Positions 43,055 through 52,473 of a stretch of 64,000 bases of DNA are shown in pieces. The notes under the pieces are model-generated. The model was not told where the DNA came from. It saw nothing but the letters and a program-made list of their open reading frames with translations, and made no database searches. The stretch is from Pseudomonas iridis (GTDB taxonomy: Bacteria; Pseudomonadota; Gammaproteobacteria; Pseudomonadales; Pseudomonadaceae), in contig NZ_JACXXO010000023.1 of NCBI RefSeq assembly GCF_017980685.1, positions 1-64,000 of the forward strand, read 5' to 3'. Both the position numbers and the translations under genes were made by a program. The first letter of the stretch is position 1. Each line of letters starts with the position of its first letter.

Positions 43055-44845
43055 ATGCCAACCACCGTCCGCATCGGATGCGCCAGTGCTTTCTGGGGTG
43101 ACACCTCTACCGCCGCCGCCCAACTGGTGGACGGTGGACGCCTGGATTATCTGGTGTTCGATTACCTGGCCGAGATCACGATGTCGATCATGGCCGGCGC
43201 GCGCATGAAGGATCCGCAAGGCGGATTCGCCAGCGACTTCATCGAAGTCCTCACCCCGCTGCTGCCGCAACTGGCCGAGCAGAATATTCGCGTGATCAGT
43301 AACGCCGGCGGCGTCAATCCCCAGGCCTGCGCCGCCGCACTGCAAGCCGCCTGCGATACAGCCGGCATCAAGCTGAAAATCGCCGTGCTGCTGGGCGATG
43401 ACCTGCAACCGCAATTCAAGCACCTCGCCTCTCAGGGCATTAGCGAAATGTTCACCGGTGCGCCATTGCCTGCGATGTGCGTCTCGACCAACGCCTACCT
43501 CGGCGCGCCCGGCATTGTCGAAGCGTTGCGCCTGGGCGCCGATATCGTTATCACCGGGCGCGTGGTCGACAGCGCTGTAGTCAGTGCCGCGTTGGTGCAT
43601 GAGTTCGGCTGGTCGTGGCACGATTACGACAAACTCGCCCAGGCCGCATTGGCCGGGCACATCATCGAATGCGGCGCACAGTGCACCGGCGGCAACTTCA
43701 CCGACTGGCGCGAGGTGCCGGACTACGAGCACATCGGCTTTCCAGTCGTTGAAGTCAGCGCCGACAGCCAGTTCATCGTCAGCAAGCCCGAGGGCTCCGG
43801 CGGGCTGATCACGCCACTGACCGTCGGCGAGCAGATGCTTTACGAAATCGGCGATCCGCAGGCCTATTTGCTGCCCGATGTAATCTGCGATTTCACTCAG
43901 GTCAAACTTCAGCAGCGAGGCAAGAACGCGGTGCAGGTGCATGGTGCCAAAGGCCTGCCGCCCAGCGACAAATACAAGGTCAGTGCCACGTATCCGGACG
44001 GCTTTCGCTGTACCGCCAGTTGCCTGATCGCCGGCATCGATGCGGTGGACAAGGCCCGTCGCGTCAGCCAGGCGATCATCGACAAGACGTCGGAAATGTT
44101 CAGCCAGCGCGGCTGGGCACCTTACAGCGAAACCCACATAGAATTGCTCGGCAGCGAAGCCACCTACGGCCCTCACGGGCAGCGCCACGACACCCGCGAA
44201 GTGGTGATCAAACTTGCCGTGCGCCATCCGAACAAGCAGGCGCTGATTCTGTTCTCCCGGGAGATCGCCCAGGCTGCAACCGGCATGGCCCCGGGGCTGA
44301 CCGGCATCGTTGGCGGACGGCCGACGGTCTATCCGGTCATCCGTCTGTTCTCGTTCCTGATCGACAAAAGCGCCTGCAACCTGCACATCGACATGACCGG
44401 TGAAAATCACCCGTGTGCCCTACCCGCGCTGACCGCACTCGACAGCCAGGACTTGCCAATCGCCGAGCAACCACCCAAACCTCAAGGTCGCGCCGACGCC
44501 AGCGTCCCGTTGGTGAAACTGGCCGTGGCGCGCTCCGGTGACAAGGGCAATCACAGCAATATCGGCGTCATGCCGCGCAAGCCCGAATACCTGCCGTGGA
44601 TCGCCGAAGCGTTAACGCCGGCGGTGATCGTCGACTGGATGCGCCACGTTCTGGACCCGATTCACGGCCGGGTCGAACGCTGGTATCTGCCCGGCACCCA
44701 CAGCCTGAACTTCCTATTGGAAAACGCCCTCGGCGGCGGCGGTGTGGCCAGTCTGCGCATCGACCCGCAAGGTAAAGCCTTCGCCCAGCAACTATTGGAA
44801 ATCCAGATCCCGGTGCCACAAAGCATCGCCGAACAGTTCGACTAG
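43055..44845 (+). CDS. atuA: AtuA: acyclic terpene utilisation protein (DUF1446)
   Basis: A 596-residue protein of the DUF1446 family, first gene of the atu operon for citronellol and geraniol breakdown. Its biochemical role is not established, though the operon is needed for growth on acyclic terpenes. Seen: an N-terminal domain starting VRIGCASAFWGDTSTAAAQL, and a C-terminal part from about 510 with KLAVARSGDKGNHSNIGVM. The ATG has CGGAGATAAA upstream; a longer in-frame start overlaps the operator and is rejected. Confidence 0.9.
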   Translation: MPTTVRIGCASAFWGDTSTAAAQLVDGGRLDYLVFDYLAEITMSIMAGARMKDPQGGFASDFIEVLTPLLPQLAEQNIRVISNAGGVNPQACAAALQAACDTAGIKLKIAVLLGDDLQPQFKHLASQGISEMFTGAPLPAMCVSTNAYLGAPGIVEALRLGADIVITGRVVDSAVVSAALVHEFGWSWHDYDKLAQAALAGHIIECGAQCTGGNFTDWREVPDYEHIGFPVVEVSADSQFIVSKPEGSGGLITPLTVGEQMLYEIGDPQAYLLPDVICDFTQVKLQQRGKNAVQVHGAKGLPPSDKYKVSATYPDGFRCTASCLIAGIDAVDKARRVSQAIIDKTSEMFSQRGWAPYSETHIELLGSEATYGPHGQRHDTREVVIKLAVRHPNKQALILFSREIAQAATGMAPGLTGIVGGRPTVYPVIRLFSFLIDKSACNLHIDMTGENHPCALPALTALDSQDLPIAEQPPKPQGRADASVPLVKLAVARSGDKGNHSNIGVMPRKPEYLPWIAEALTPAVIVDWMRHVLDPIHGRVERWYLPGTHSLNFLLENALGGGGVASLRIDPQGKAFAQQLLEIQIPVPQSIAEQFD

Positions 44846-44857
44846 AGGGTGGCTTGC

Positions 44858-45727
44858 ATGGCTTACGCGTCGATTTTCAATGCCGATTTGTTCCGCGGCC
44901 AGACCATCATCGTCACCGGCGGCGGCAGCGGCATCGGGCGCTGCACCGCTCATGAACTGGCAGCGCTCGGCGCCCATGTGCTGCTGGTCGGGCGCAAACC
45001 TGAAAAGCTGCAAAAAGTCGCCGCCGAAATTGCCGAGGACGGTGGTTGCGCGCATTGGCAGGCTTGCGATATTCGCGATGAGGAAGCGGTCAGACAACTG
45101 GTCAGCGAATTGATCGCTGAACACGGGCCGATCCATGGATTGGTCAATAATGCCGGCGGCCAATACCCCGCGCCGCTGGCTTCGATCAATCAGAAAGGTT
45201 TCGAAACCGTACTGCGCACCAACCTGGTCGGCGGTTTTCTGATGGCGCGGGAAGTGTTCAACCAGTCGATGAGCAAACACGGCGGCAACATCGTCAACAT
45301 GCTCGCCGACATGTGGGGGGGCATGCCCGGCATGGGCCATTCGGGCGCGGCGCGTGCGGGCATGGACAATTTCACCAAAACCGCCGCGTTCGAGTGGGGT
45401 TACGCCGGGGTGCGGGTCAACGCGGTGGCGCCGGGCTGGATTGCCTCCAGCGGCATGGACACCTACGAAGGCGCGTTCAAAGCGGTGATCCCGACCCTGC
45501 GCGAACATGTGCCGCTCAAGCGCATTGGTACCGAATCGGAAGTCAGCGCGGCGATCGTGTTTCTGCTCAGTCCGGCGGCGGCGTTCATCAGTGGCAGTAC
45601 CTTGAAAATCGATGGTGCGGCCAGCCTCGGCAGTCGGGCCTGGCCGTTGCACAAGGCGTCTCATAGTGAGTCGTTCAATGGTTTTCACCGGGCCTACCTT
45701 CCCGATGTGCTCAAGGACAAGGAGTAA
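44858..45727 (+). CDS. atuB: AtuB: SDR-family oxidoreductase of the atu pathway
   Basis: A 289-residue Rossmann enzyme, likely acting on terpenoid alcohols, aldehydes or CoA esters in the atu pathway. The cofactor motif TGGGSGIGRCTAHEL is near residue 21 and LVNNAGGQYPAP is the NAG region. The usual YxxxK is replaced by HSGAARAG, as I recall for mitochondrial/peroxisomal enoyl-CoA reductases (PECR type), so it may be a CoA-ester reductase rather than an alcohol dehydrogenase. Start chosen at the ATG preceded by AGAGGG, 13 bases after atuA. Confidence 0.87.
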   Translation: MAYASIFNADLFRGQTIIVTGGGSGIGRCTAHELAALGAHVLLVGRKPEKLQKVAAEIAEDGGCAHWQACDIRDEEAVRQLVSELIAEHGPIHGLVNNAGGQYPAPLASINQKGFETVLRTNLVGGFLMAREVFNQSMSKHGGNIVNMLADMWGGMPGMGHSGAARAGMDNFTKTAAFEWGYAGVRVNAVAPGWIASSGMDTYEGAFKAVIPTLREHVPLKRIGTESEVSAAIVFLLSPAAAFISGSTLKIDGAASLGSRAWPLHKASHSESFNGFHRAYLPDVLKDKE

Positions 45728-45730
45728 GCC

Positions 45731-47347
45731 ATGACGCAGATCCAGTCCCGACTCGACCCGCACAGCGAGGCGTTCGCCCGCAACCGTGCGGCGATGCTTA
45801 CCGCCATCGAGCAAGTGCAGCAACTCGAACAGAACCTGCTGAACAAGGCCGCCGAAGCCAAGGCGAGATTCGACAAACGCGGGCAATTGCTGCCCCGCGA
45901 ACGCCTCAATCTGCTGCTCGACCCCGGCGCACCTTTTCTCGAGCTGGCCAGCCTCGCCGGTTACAAACTGCATGACGACAAGGACGGCAGCGCGGCCGGT
46001 GGCGGCTTGATCGCGGGCATCGGTTACGTGTCCGGCATACGCGCAATGGTCGTCGCCAACAACAGCGCAATCAAGGGCGGCACGATCTCGCCAAGTGGCC
46101 TGAAAAAATCTCTGCGCCTGCAACAGATCGCCCAGGAAAACAAACTGCCGGTCATCACCCTCGCCGAAAGCGGTGGTGCCAACCTCAACTACGCAGCGGA
46201 GATTTTCGTCGAGGGTGCGCGCAGCTTTGCCAATCAGGCACGCATGTCAGCGATGGGTTTGCCGCAGATCACCGTGGTGCATGGCTCGGCTACGGCGGGC
46301 GGCGCCTATCAACCGGGTTTGTCGGATTACGTGGTGGTGGTGCGCGGCAAGGCCAAGCTGTTTCTCGCCGGCCCCCCGCTGCTCAAAGCCGCGACCGGCG
46401 AAGTGGCGACCGATGAAGAACTGGGCGGCGCCGAGATGCACGCGCAGGTTGCCGGCACGGCCGAGTATCTGGCCGAGAACGACGCCGATGGCGTGCGACA
46501 AGTGCGCGAGATTCTGCGGATGCTGCCATGGAACGAGCAACTGCCGTGGCTACCGGAGCCACAATACAAAGAGCCGCTCTACCCTGTCGAGGAATTGCTC
46601 GGCTTGATCCCGGACGATCCAAAAAAACCTTACGACGTGCGCGAAATCATTGCGCGGATCGCTGACGAATCGAACTTCCTCGAGTTCAAGGGCGAGTTCG
46701 ACCAGCAAACCATTTGCGGCCAACTGAAAATCCAGGGTCGCGCCTGCGGCTTCATCGGCAACAACGGCCCGATCACGCCAAAGGGTGCGAGCAAAGCTGC
46801 GCAGTTCATTCAACTGTGTGATCAGAGCCAGACGCCGCTGCTGTTCTTCCATAACACCACGGGATTCATGGTCGGCACCGAGTCCGAGCAGCAAGGGGTG
46901 ATCAAACACGGTTCGAAACTGATTCAGGCGGTGGCCAACGCACGGGTGCCTAAACTGACAATGGTCGTCGGCGGCTCCTACGGTGCCGGCAACTATGCGA
47001 TGTGTGGGCGCGGCCTCGATCCACGGTTCATTTTCGCCTGGCCCAACAGCCGCACGGCGGTGATGGGCGGCGCACAGGCTGGCAAGGTGTTGCGCATCGT
47101 CACCGAAGCCAAACAGCACAAGGATGGTCTGGTGCCGGACCCGAAAATGCTCGACATGCTCGAACAGGTCACCGCGCAGAAACTCGACAGCCAGTCCACC
47201 GCGCTGTATGGCAGTGCCAACCTGTGGGACGACGGTTTGATCGACCCGCGCGACACTCGCACCCTGCTCGGGTACTTGCTGGATATTTGCCACGAAGCCG
47301 ACATTCGCGCACTGCAACCCAACAGCTTCGGCGTCAGCCGCTTCTGA
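45731..47347 (+). CDS. atuC: AtuC: geranyl-CoA carboxylase beta subunit
   Basis: The 538-residue carboxyltransferase subunit of biotin-dependent geranyl-CoA carboxylase. It transfers carboxyl from carboxybiotin (on AtuF) to geranyl-CoA, giving isohexenylglutaconyl-CoA. The two crotonase-like halves are visible: GGGLIAGIGYVSGIRAMVVANNS with ESGGANL, then VVGGSYGAGNYAMCGRGLDP with FAWPNSRTAVMGG. The gene starts three bases after atuB. Its paralogue LiuB serves leucine breakdown; association with atuA, B, D, E, F identifies this one. Confidence 0.93.
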   Translation: MTQIQSRLDPHSEAFARNRAAMLTAIEQVQQLEQNLLNKAAEAKARFDKRGQLLPRERLNLLLDPGAPFLELASLAGYKLHDDKDGSAAGGGLIAGIGYVSGIRAMVVANNSAIKGGTISPSGLKKSLRLQQIAQENKLPVITLAESGGANLNYAAEIFVEGARSFANQARMSAMGLPQITVVHGSATAGGAYQPGLSDYVVVVRGKAKLFLAGPPLLKAATGEVATDEELGGAEMHAQVAGTAEYLAENDADGVRQVREILRMLPWNEQLPWLPEPQYKEPLYPVEELLGLIPDDPKKPYDVREIIARIADESNFLEFKGEFDQQTICGQLKIQGRACGFIGNNGPITPKGASKAAQFIQLCDQSQTPLLFFHNTTGFMVGTESEQQGVIKHGSKLIQAVANARVPKLTMVVGGSYGAGNYAMCGRGLDPRFIFAWPNSRTAVMGGAQAGKVLRIVTEAKQHKDGLVPDPKMLDMLEQVTAQKLDSQSTALYGSANLWDDGLIDPRDTRTLLGYLLDICHEADIRALQPNSFGVSRF

Positions 47348-47377
47348 CGGCCACGGATCTTACGGAGAACAATAAAA

Positions 47378-48535
47378 ATGATCTTCACACCGGAACACGA
47401 AGCACTGCGCCGCACCGTCCGCCAGTTTGTCGAACACGAGATCAACCCGCACGTCGATGAATGGGAAAAGGCCGGACGCTTTCCGATCCACGAAATATTC
47501 CGCAAGGCCGGCGACCTCGGCCTGCTGGGCATTTCCAAACCGGAAAAATTCGGCGGCATGGGCCTTGATTACAGCTACTCGATTGTCGCGGCCGAAGAAT
47601 TCGGCACCATTCACTGCGGCGGTATCCCGATGTCGATTGGTGTACAGACCGACATGTGCACCCCGGCGCTGGCGCGGTTCGGCTCGGATGAACTGCGCGA
47701 AGAGTTCCTTCGCCCGGCGATCACCGGCGAGCAGGTTGGCTGCATCGGCGTGTCGGAAGTCGGTGCCGGTTCGGACGTTGCCGGGTTGAAAACCACGGCG
47801 CGCAAGGACGGTGACGACTACGTGATCAACGGCAGCAAGATGTGGATCACCAACTCGCCGAGCGCTGACTTCATCTGCCTGCTGGCCAACACTTCGGACG
47901 ACAAGCCGCACATCAACAAGTCGCTGATCATGGTGCCGATGACCACGCCGGGGATCAGCCTCAGCTCGCATCTGGACAAGCTCGGCATGCGCAGCTCGGA
48001 AACCGCACAGGTGTTTTTCGACGATGTCCGCGTGCCGCAACGCAACCGCATCGGCCACGAAGGCGCCGGCTTCATGATGCAGATGTTGCAGTTTCAGGAA
48101 GAACGCCTGTTCGGCGCGGCGAACATGATCAAGGGCCTGGAATATTGCGTCGACAGCACCATCGAGTATTGCAAGGAACGCAAAACCTTCGGCAATGCGC
48201 TGATCGACAATCAGGTCATCCATTTCCGCCTCGCCGAATTGCAGACTGAAATCGAATGCCTGCGCGCGCTGGTCTATCAGGCTACCGAGCAATACATTCG
48301 CGGTCAGGACGTTACCCGACTGGCATCGATGGCCAAGCTCAAGGCCGGCCGGCTCGGCCGCGAAGTCAGCGACAGTTGCCTGCAATACTGGGGCGGCATG
48401 GGCTTCATGTGGGACAACCCGGTGGCCCGCGCCTATCGCGATGTGCGGCTGGTATCGATTGGCGGCGGCGCCGACGAAATCATGCTGGGGATCATCTGCA
48501 AACTGATGGGCATTCTGCCGGGGAAAAAGAAATGA
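47378..48535 (+). CDS. atuD: AtuD: citronellyl-CoA dehydrogenase
   Basis: A 385-residue FAD-dependent acyl-CoA dehydrogenase that converts citronellyl-CoA to geranyl-CoA. Flavin and substrate segments seen: CIGVSEVGAGSDVAGLKT and MWITNSPSADF. The usual base in the C-terminal YEGT motif is glycine here, while Glu242 in QEERLFGAAN sits where isovaleryl-CoA dehydrogenase has its catalytic Glu. That fits a branched-chain substrate. Good ribosome-binding site (ACGGAGAACAA); the stop overlaps the start of atuE. Confidence 0.92.
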   Translation: MIFTPEHEALRRTVRQFVEHEINPHVDEWEKAGRFPIHEIFRKAGDLGLLGISKPEKFGGMGLDYSYSIVAAEEFGTIHCGGIPMSIGVQTDMCTPALARFGSDELREEFLRPAITGEQVGCIGVSEVGAGSDVAGLKTTARKDGDDYVINGSKMWITNSPSADFICLLANTSDDKPHINKSLIMVPMTTPGISLSSHLDKLGMRSSETAQVFFDDVRVPQRNRIGHEGAGFMMQMLQFQEERLFGAANMIKGLEYCVDSTIEYCKERKTFGNALIDNQVIHFRLAELQTEIECLRALVYQATEQYIRGQDVTRLASMAKLKAGRLGREVSDSCLQYWGGMGFMWDNPVARAYRDVRLVSIGGGADEIMLGIICKLMGILPGKKK

Positions 48536-49329
48536 GTGGCCTGCCCGATTGCCAGACGCTGCTTTTGGAACTGCATGGCGGAGTGCTGCACATCACCCTC
48601 AATCGCCCGGACAGCCGCAATGCGATGAGCCTGCAAATGGTCAGCGAATTGCGCGCGGTGTTGGCGGCCGTTCGCGATGACCGTGCTGTCCGCGCCTTGG
48701 TGCTCAGCGGTAGCGGCGGTCATTTCTGTGCCGGCGGCGACATCAAGGACATGGCCAATGCCCGCGCCGAGGGTGCCGAGGCTTACCGGGATTTGAACCG
48801 GGCGTTCGGCGCGCTGCTGGAGGAAGCCCAGCACGCGCCGCAAGTGTTGATCTGCGTGCTGCAAGGCGCGGTGATGGGCGGCGGGTTTGGACTGGCCTGT
48901 GTCAGCGACGTGGCGATGGCTGATCACAAAGCGCAATTCGGTCTGCCGGAAACCAGCCTCGGTCTGCTGCCAGCGCAGATCGCGCCGTTTGTGGTGCAAC
49001 GCATTGGATTGACTGAGACACGCAGACTGGCATTGACCGCTGCGCGTTTCGATGGTCATCAGGCGCGGCGTTTGGGGGTCGTGCATTTTGTCGAGCAGGA
49101 TGGGCAAGCATTGGCAGAGCGGCTGGATGAGGTGTTGCAGCATGTCTTGTGTTGCGCGCCGGAGGCGAATGCCGTCACCAAACAACTTCTGCTGGCCAGT
49201 GCCGGGCAACCATCGACTGAGTTGCTGGATGAGGCGGCGCAGTGGTTCAGCGAAGCGGTGACAGGTGCTGAAGGCATCGAGGGCACCATGGCGTTCATGC
49301 AAAAACGCAAACCGGGCTGGGCCACCTAA
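48532..49329 (+). CDS. atuE: AtuE: isohexenylglutaconyl-CoA hydratase
   Basis: A 265-residue crotonase-fold enzyme that hydrates the product of geranyl-CoA carboxylase. The oxyanion-hole segments are GHFCAGGDIKDM and QGAVMGGGFGLACVSD; a catalytic Glu lies in GLPETSLGLLP. The ATG overlaps the atuD stop (ATGA). The gene is followed by a REPIN and then atuF. Confidence 0.9.
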   Translation: MSGLPDCQTLLLELHGGVLHITLNRPDSRNAMSLQMVSELRAVLAAVRDDRAVRALVLSGSGGHFCAGGDIKDMANARAEGAEAYRDLNRAFGALLEEAQHAPQVLICVLQGAVMGGGFGLACVSDVAMADHKAQFGLPETSLGLLPAQIAPFVVQRIGLTETRRLALTAARFDGHQARRLGVVHFVEQDGQALAERLDEVLQHVLCCAPEANAVTKQLLLASAGQPSTELLDEAAQWFSEAVTGAEGIEGTMAFMQKRKPGWAT

Positions 49330-49332
49330 AAG

Positions 49333-49399
49333 CTTCGCGAGCAGGCTCGCTCCCACAAGGGAAAGCATTCCAAATGTGGGAGAGAACCTGCTCGCGAAG
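49333..49399. repeat. REPIN, type A, between atuE and atuF
   Basis: CTTCGCGAGCAGGCTCGCTC and GAGAGAACCTGCTCGCGAAG are inverted arms around a loop of about 27 bases, in the only sizeable gap (109 bases) between atuA and atuF. It could lower or stabilise distal mRNA. Confidence 0.88.
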
Positions 49400-49438
49400 A
49401 GGCCAGCACATACACCGCAACTTTCGAGGGAACAGCCC

Positions 49439-51400
49439 ATGCCCGCCATCCAGAAGATCCTGATCGCCAACCGCGGTGAAATCGCCTGCCGTATCCAGCG
49501 CACCGCACAGGCCCTGGGCTACCGCACCGTCGCCGTCTTCAGCGACGCCGACACCGATGCGCTGCACGTACAAATGGCTGATCAAGCCGTGCCGATCGGT
49601 CCGCCCCCCGTGCTGCAGTCCTATCTGAACGTACCGGCCATTCTCGACGCCGCTCGCCGCAGCGGCGCCGATGCGATCCACCCTGGCTATGGTTTTCTCT
49701 CGGAAAACGCCGAGTTCGCCCGCGCCTGCGAACAGGCCGGCCTGATTTTCATCGGCCCAAGTGCCGACGCCATCGAATTGATGGGCAGCAAACGCTTGTC
49801 AAAAATCGCCATGCTCGACGCCGGCGTGCCGTGCATTGCCGGCTATCAAGGTGCAGCGCAGGACGACGCCACCTTGCTGAGCGAAGCCGAACGCATCGGC
49901 TACCCGCTGATGATCAAGGCCAGTGCCGGAGGTGGCGGCCGCGGTATGCGGTTGGTGCACAACGCTGCGAATTTGCCGGCGCAACTTCGCACGGCACGCT
50001 CTGAAGCCCTGAATGCATTTGGCAGCGCCGAATTGATTCTCGAACAAGCGCTGATCGACCCGCGGCACGTCGAAGTGCAACTGTTTGGCGATCACCACGG
50101 CAACCTGATTTATCTCGGCGAACGCGACTGTTCGATCCAGCGTCGCCACCAAAAAGTCATCGAAGAAGCGCCCTGCCCGGTGATGACCGCCGAGTTGCGC
50201 CAAGCCATGGGCGAAGCCGCACTGAAGGCCGGCCGCGCAGTGAATTATGTCGGCGCCGGCACCGTGGAGTTTTTGCTCGACGCGCGCGGGCAGTTCTACT
50301 TCCTTGAGATGAACACCCGCCTGCAGGTCGAGCACCCGGTGACCGAGTTGATCACCGGACTCGATCTGGTCGCCTGGCAATTGTCGGTGGCCGAGGGGCG
50401 GCCTCTGCCGTTGACGCAAGCGCAAGTCCAACTCAATGGCCATGCCATGGAAGTGCGGCTTTATGCTGAAGATCCTGCACAAGATTTTCTGCCGCAAACC
50501 GGGCGCATCCAAGGATGGGAACCCGCGTTGCAGCACGGCGCGCGGATTGACCATGGTTTGCATGAAGGTCAAACGGTCAGCCCGTTCTATGACCCGATGC
50601 TCGGCAAACTGATCGCTCACGGTGCCACCCGTGAAGAGGCCCGGCGCAAACTGCTGCGCGCGGTGCAGGACACGGTGTTGCTGGGCGTGCAAAGCAATCA
50701 GCGCTTGCTCGAAAGTCTGTTGCAACATCCACAATTCATCAGCGGTGAATTCAGCACTGGATTCATTCCCCAGCATTTCAGCGATCACCAAAGCCTGCAT
50801 ACACACACGCCGAGTGCCGAAGAACTGGCCATCGCAGCCGTGCTGTTTTATCTGGCATCGGCGCAACAACACCGCGCGCCATTAAACGGCTGGCGCAACA
50901 ACGCCAGCGTGCCGCTGCATTATCGGCTGGGTCTTGATGAACAGAACTGGACCGCGCAACTGCTCAGGTGCGCAGGGGATGTGATTGAGGTGCAAATCGC
51001 TGAACGCGTCCTCGAACTGAAACTCATCGATCACAGCGCATGCTCGGTGACACTTGAAATCGATGGCTTGCGCCAACGCCACGCCTATCGCCTCGATGCC
51101 GGGCAACTCTGGCTGTTCACCCATCCCGGCAGTCTGCACCTGGAGGATCGAACTCACGCGGTGATCGGCAGTCAGACCAGCGTCAGTTCCGGCACCTTGA
51201 AGGCGCCGATGGACGGTGCCATTGTCGACGTACTCGTCAGCGAAGGCAGTGCGGTCAGCAAGGGTCAATTGCTGGTGGTGCTGGAGGCAATGAAAATGGA
51301 GCATCCGCTCACGGCCGGCATCGACGGCGTGCTCAAGCGGGTGCAGGTCAAGGTCGGCGATCAGGTAAAAAATCGTCAGGTTCTGTTGCAGGTCGAGTAG
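49439..51400 (+). CDS. atuF: AtuF: geranyl-CoA carboxylase alpha subunit
   Basis: A 653-residue biotin carboxylase/biotin carrier subunit that carboxylates its own biotin with ATP and bicarbonate. Seen: N-terminal KILIANRGEIACRIQRTA, ATP-grasp loop KASAGGGGRGMRLV, active-site EMNTRLQVEHPVTE, and biotin-attachment motif EAMKM with the lysine at about residue 619. Start chosen at MPAIQKILIANRGE with GAGGGAACAGCC upstream. Partner of AtuC. In P. aeruginosa atuG and atuH follow; neither is here. Confidence 0.93.
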   Translation: MPAIQKILIANRGEIACRIQRTAQALGYRTVAVFSDADTDALHVQMADQAVPIGPPPVLQSYLNVPAILDAARRSGADAIHPGYGFLSENAEFARACEQAGLIFIGPSADAIELMGSKRLSKIAMLDAGVPCIAGYQGAAQDDATLLSEAERIGYPLMIKASAGGGGRGMRLVHNAANLPAQLRTARSEALNAFGSAELILEQALIDPRHVEVQLFGDHHGNLIYLGERDCSIQRRHQKVIEEAPCPVMTAELRQAMGEAALKAGRAVNYVGAGTVEFLLDARGQFYFLEMNTRLQVEHPVTELITGLDLVAWQLSVAEGRPLPLTQAQVQLNGHAMEVRLYAEDPAQDFLPQTGRIQGWEPALQHGARIDHGLHEGQTVSPFYDPMLGKLIAHGATREEARRKLLRAVQDTVLLGVQSNQRLLESLLQHPQFISGEFSTGFIPQHFSDHQSLHTHTPSAEELAIAAVLFYLASAQQHRAPLNGWRNNASVPLHYRLGLDEQNWTAQLLRCAGDVIEVQIAERVLELKLIDHSACSVTLEIDGLRQRHAYRLDAGQLWLFTHPGSLHLEDRTHAVIGSQTSVSSGTLKAPMDGAIVDVLVSEGSAVSKGQLLVVLEAMKMEHPLTAGIDGVLKRVQVKVGDQVKNRQVLLQVE

Positions 51401-51470
51401 TCGCCCGAGCGCATCCGCGGGGTTTGACTACGCTCTGAATTATCAGAACGCGGAAATCAGGAACCCTGCG

Positions 51471-52013
51471 ATGCCACACTGGCTGGTCATTGATCTGGAA
51501 GCTACCACCGATGAGGGCGGCTGGCCGGTCACGGAAATGGAAATCATCGAGATCGGCGCCACGCTGGTCGATCGTGCAGGACGTGAGCAAGATCACTTTC
51601 AGCGCTTCGTCAAACCGACACGGCGCCCCTTGTTGACGCCCTTCTGTCGCCAGCTCACGCACATCACCCAGGCCAATATCGACGCGGCACAAACCTTGAA
51701 CGAAGTTTGGCCGGCGTTCGAACGCTGGCTTGCTCAGCATCAGTCACGCCTTGAAGGCTGGGCCAGTTGGGGCGATTACGACCGCAAGCAGTTGTTGCAG
51801 GAATGGCAGCGCCTGCAAATCGACAGCGGATTGAGCAAAGTGCCGCACATGAACCTCAAGCAACGCTTTGCCAAAGCCCGGCGTCTGGAGCGGCCGCTGG
51901 GGCTCAACGGTGCGCTTGCACTCGCTGGCATGCAGTTCAGCGGCCAGCAACATCGGGCGTTGGAGGACGCACGCAATACGGCGCGGCTGTTGCCTTTGGT
52001 ATTGCCACTCTAG
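51471..52013 (+). CDS. DEDDh-type 3'-5' exonuclease (ERI1/KapD-like)
   Basis: A 180-residue ribonuclease-H-fold exonuclease. Metal-binding residues: Asp8 and Glu10 in VIDLEATTDEGG, Asp in SWGDYDRKQL, and the His and last Asp in HRALEDARNTARL. This variant is similar to stand-alone exonucleases that trim RNA 3' ends, such as ERI1 and KapD. RNA as substrate is inferred. Transcribed alone; atuF upstream is 70 bases away. Confidence 0.85.
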   Translation: MPHWLVIDLEATTDEGGWPVTEMEIIEIGATLVDRAGREQDHFQRFVKPTRRPLLTPFCRQLTHITQANIDAAQTLNEVWPAFERWLAQHQSRLEGWASWGDYDRKQLLQEWQRLQIDSGLSKVPHMNLKQRFAKARRLERPLGLNGALALAGMQFSGQQHRALEDARNTARLLPLVLPL

Positions 52014-52116
52014 GGTCAATTCTCGACTTGCCGGACAGGCGCCGGGCAGGTGACGGCGTTGAAAGCCTTGTGCATACTGGCCGCCCCACTTTTTAGCCCT
52101 TTTCGAGGAATCGCCC

Positions 52117-52401
52117 ATGTTTAAAGTCAACGAGTACTTCGACGGCACCGTCAAGTCGATCGCCTTTGGCACCGCTGAAGGTCCGGCGACCATCGGCGTC
52201 ATGGCCCCGGGCGAATACGAATTCGGCACTGCCCAGCGTGAAATCATGCACGTGGTATCCGGCGCACTGACGGTCAAACTGCCAGACAGCACCGACTGGG
52301 AAACCTTCGCCGCCGGCAGCCAGTTCAACGTACCGGCCAACAGCAAGTTCCAGCTGAAAGTCGCCGTCGACACGGCTTACCTGTGCGAATACCGCGGCTA
52401 A
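52117..52401 (+). CDS. ppnP: PpnP: pyrimidine/purine nucleoside phosphorylase
   Basis: A 94-residue cupin-fold protein of the YaiE/PpnP family, which splits nucleosides with phosphate to free base and ribose-1-phosphate. The protein text FKVNEYFDGTVKSIAF, MAPGEYEFGTAQREIMHVVSG and FNVPANSKFQLKV matches the family along its full length. Good ribosome-binding site (CGAGGAATCGCCC). A strong terminator follows. Confidence 0.9.
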   Translation: MFKVNEYFDGTVKSIAFGTAEGPATIGVMAPGEYEFGTAQREIMHVVSGALTVKLPDSTDWETFAAGSQFNVPANSKFQLKVAVDTAYLCEYRG

Positions 52402-52425
52402 ACCGCTGGTTTCGAAGCACCAATG

Positions 52426-52459
52426 AAAATGCCCGTGTCCAAGGACACGGGCATTTTTT
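52426..52459. terminator. Bidirectional rho-independent terminator
   Basis: AAAATGCCCGTGTCC-AA-GGACACGGGCATTTTTT, a perfect stem with A and T runs, lies between ppnP (plus) and the MOSC gene (minus). Confidence 0.93.
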
Positions 52460-52473
52460 GTTTCAGTGACGGG

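Noticed and set aside
42986..44410. Minus-strand frame of about 470 codons
   Set aside because: Antisense of atuA.
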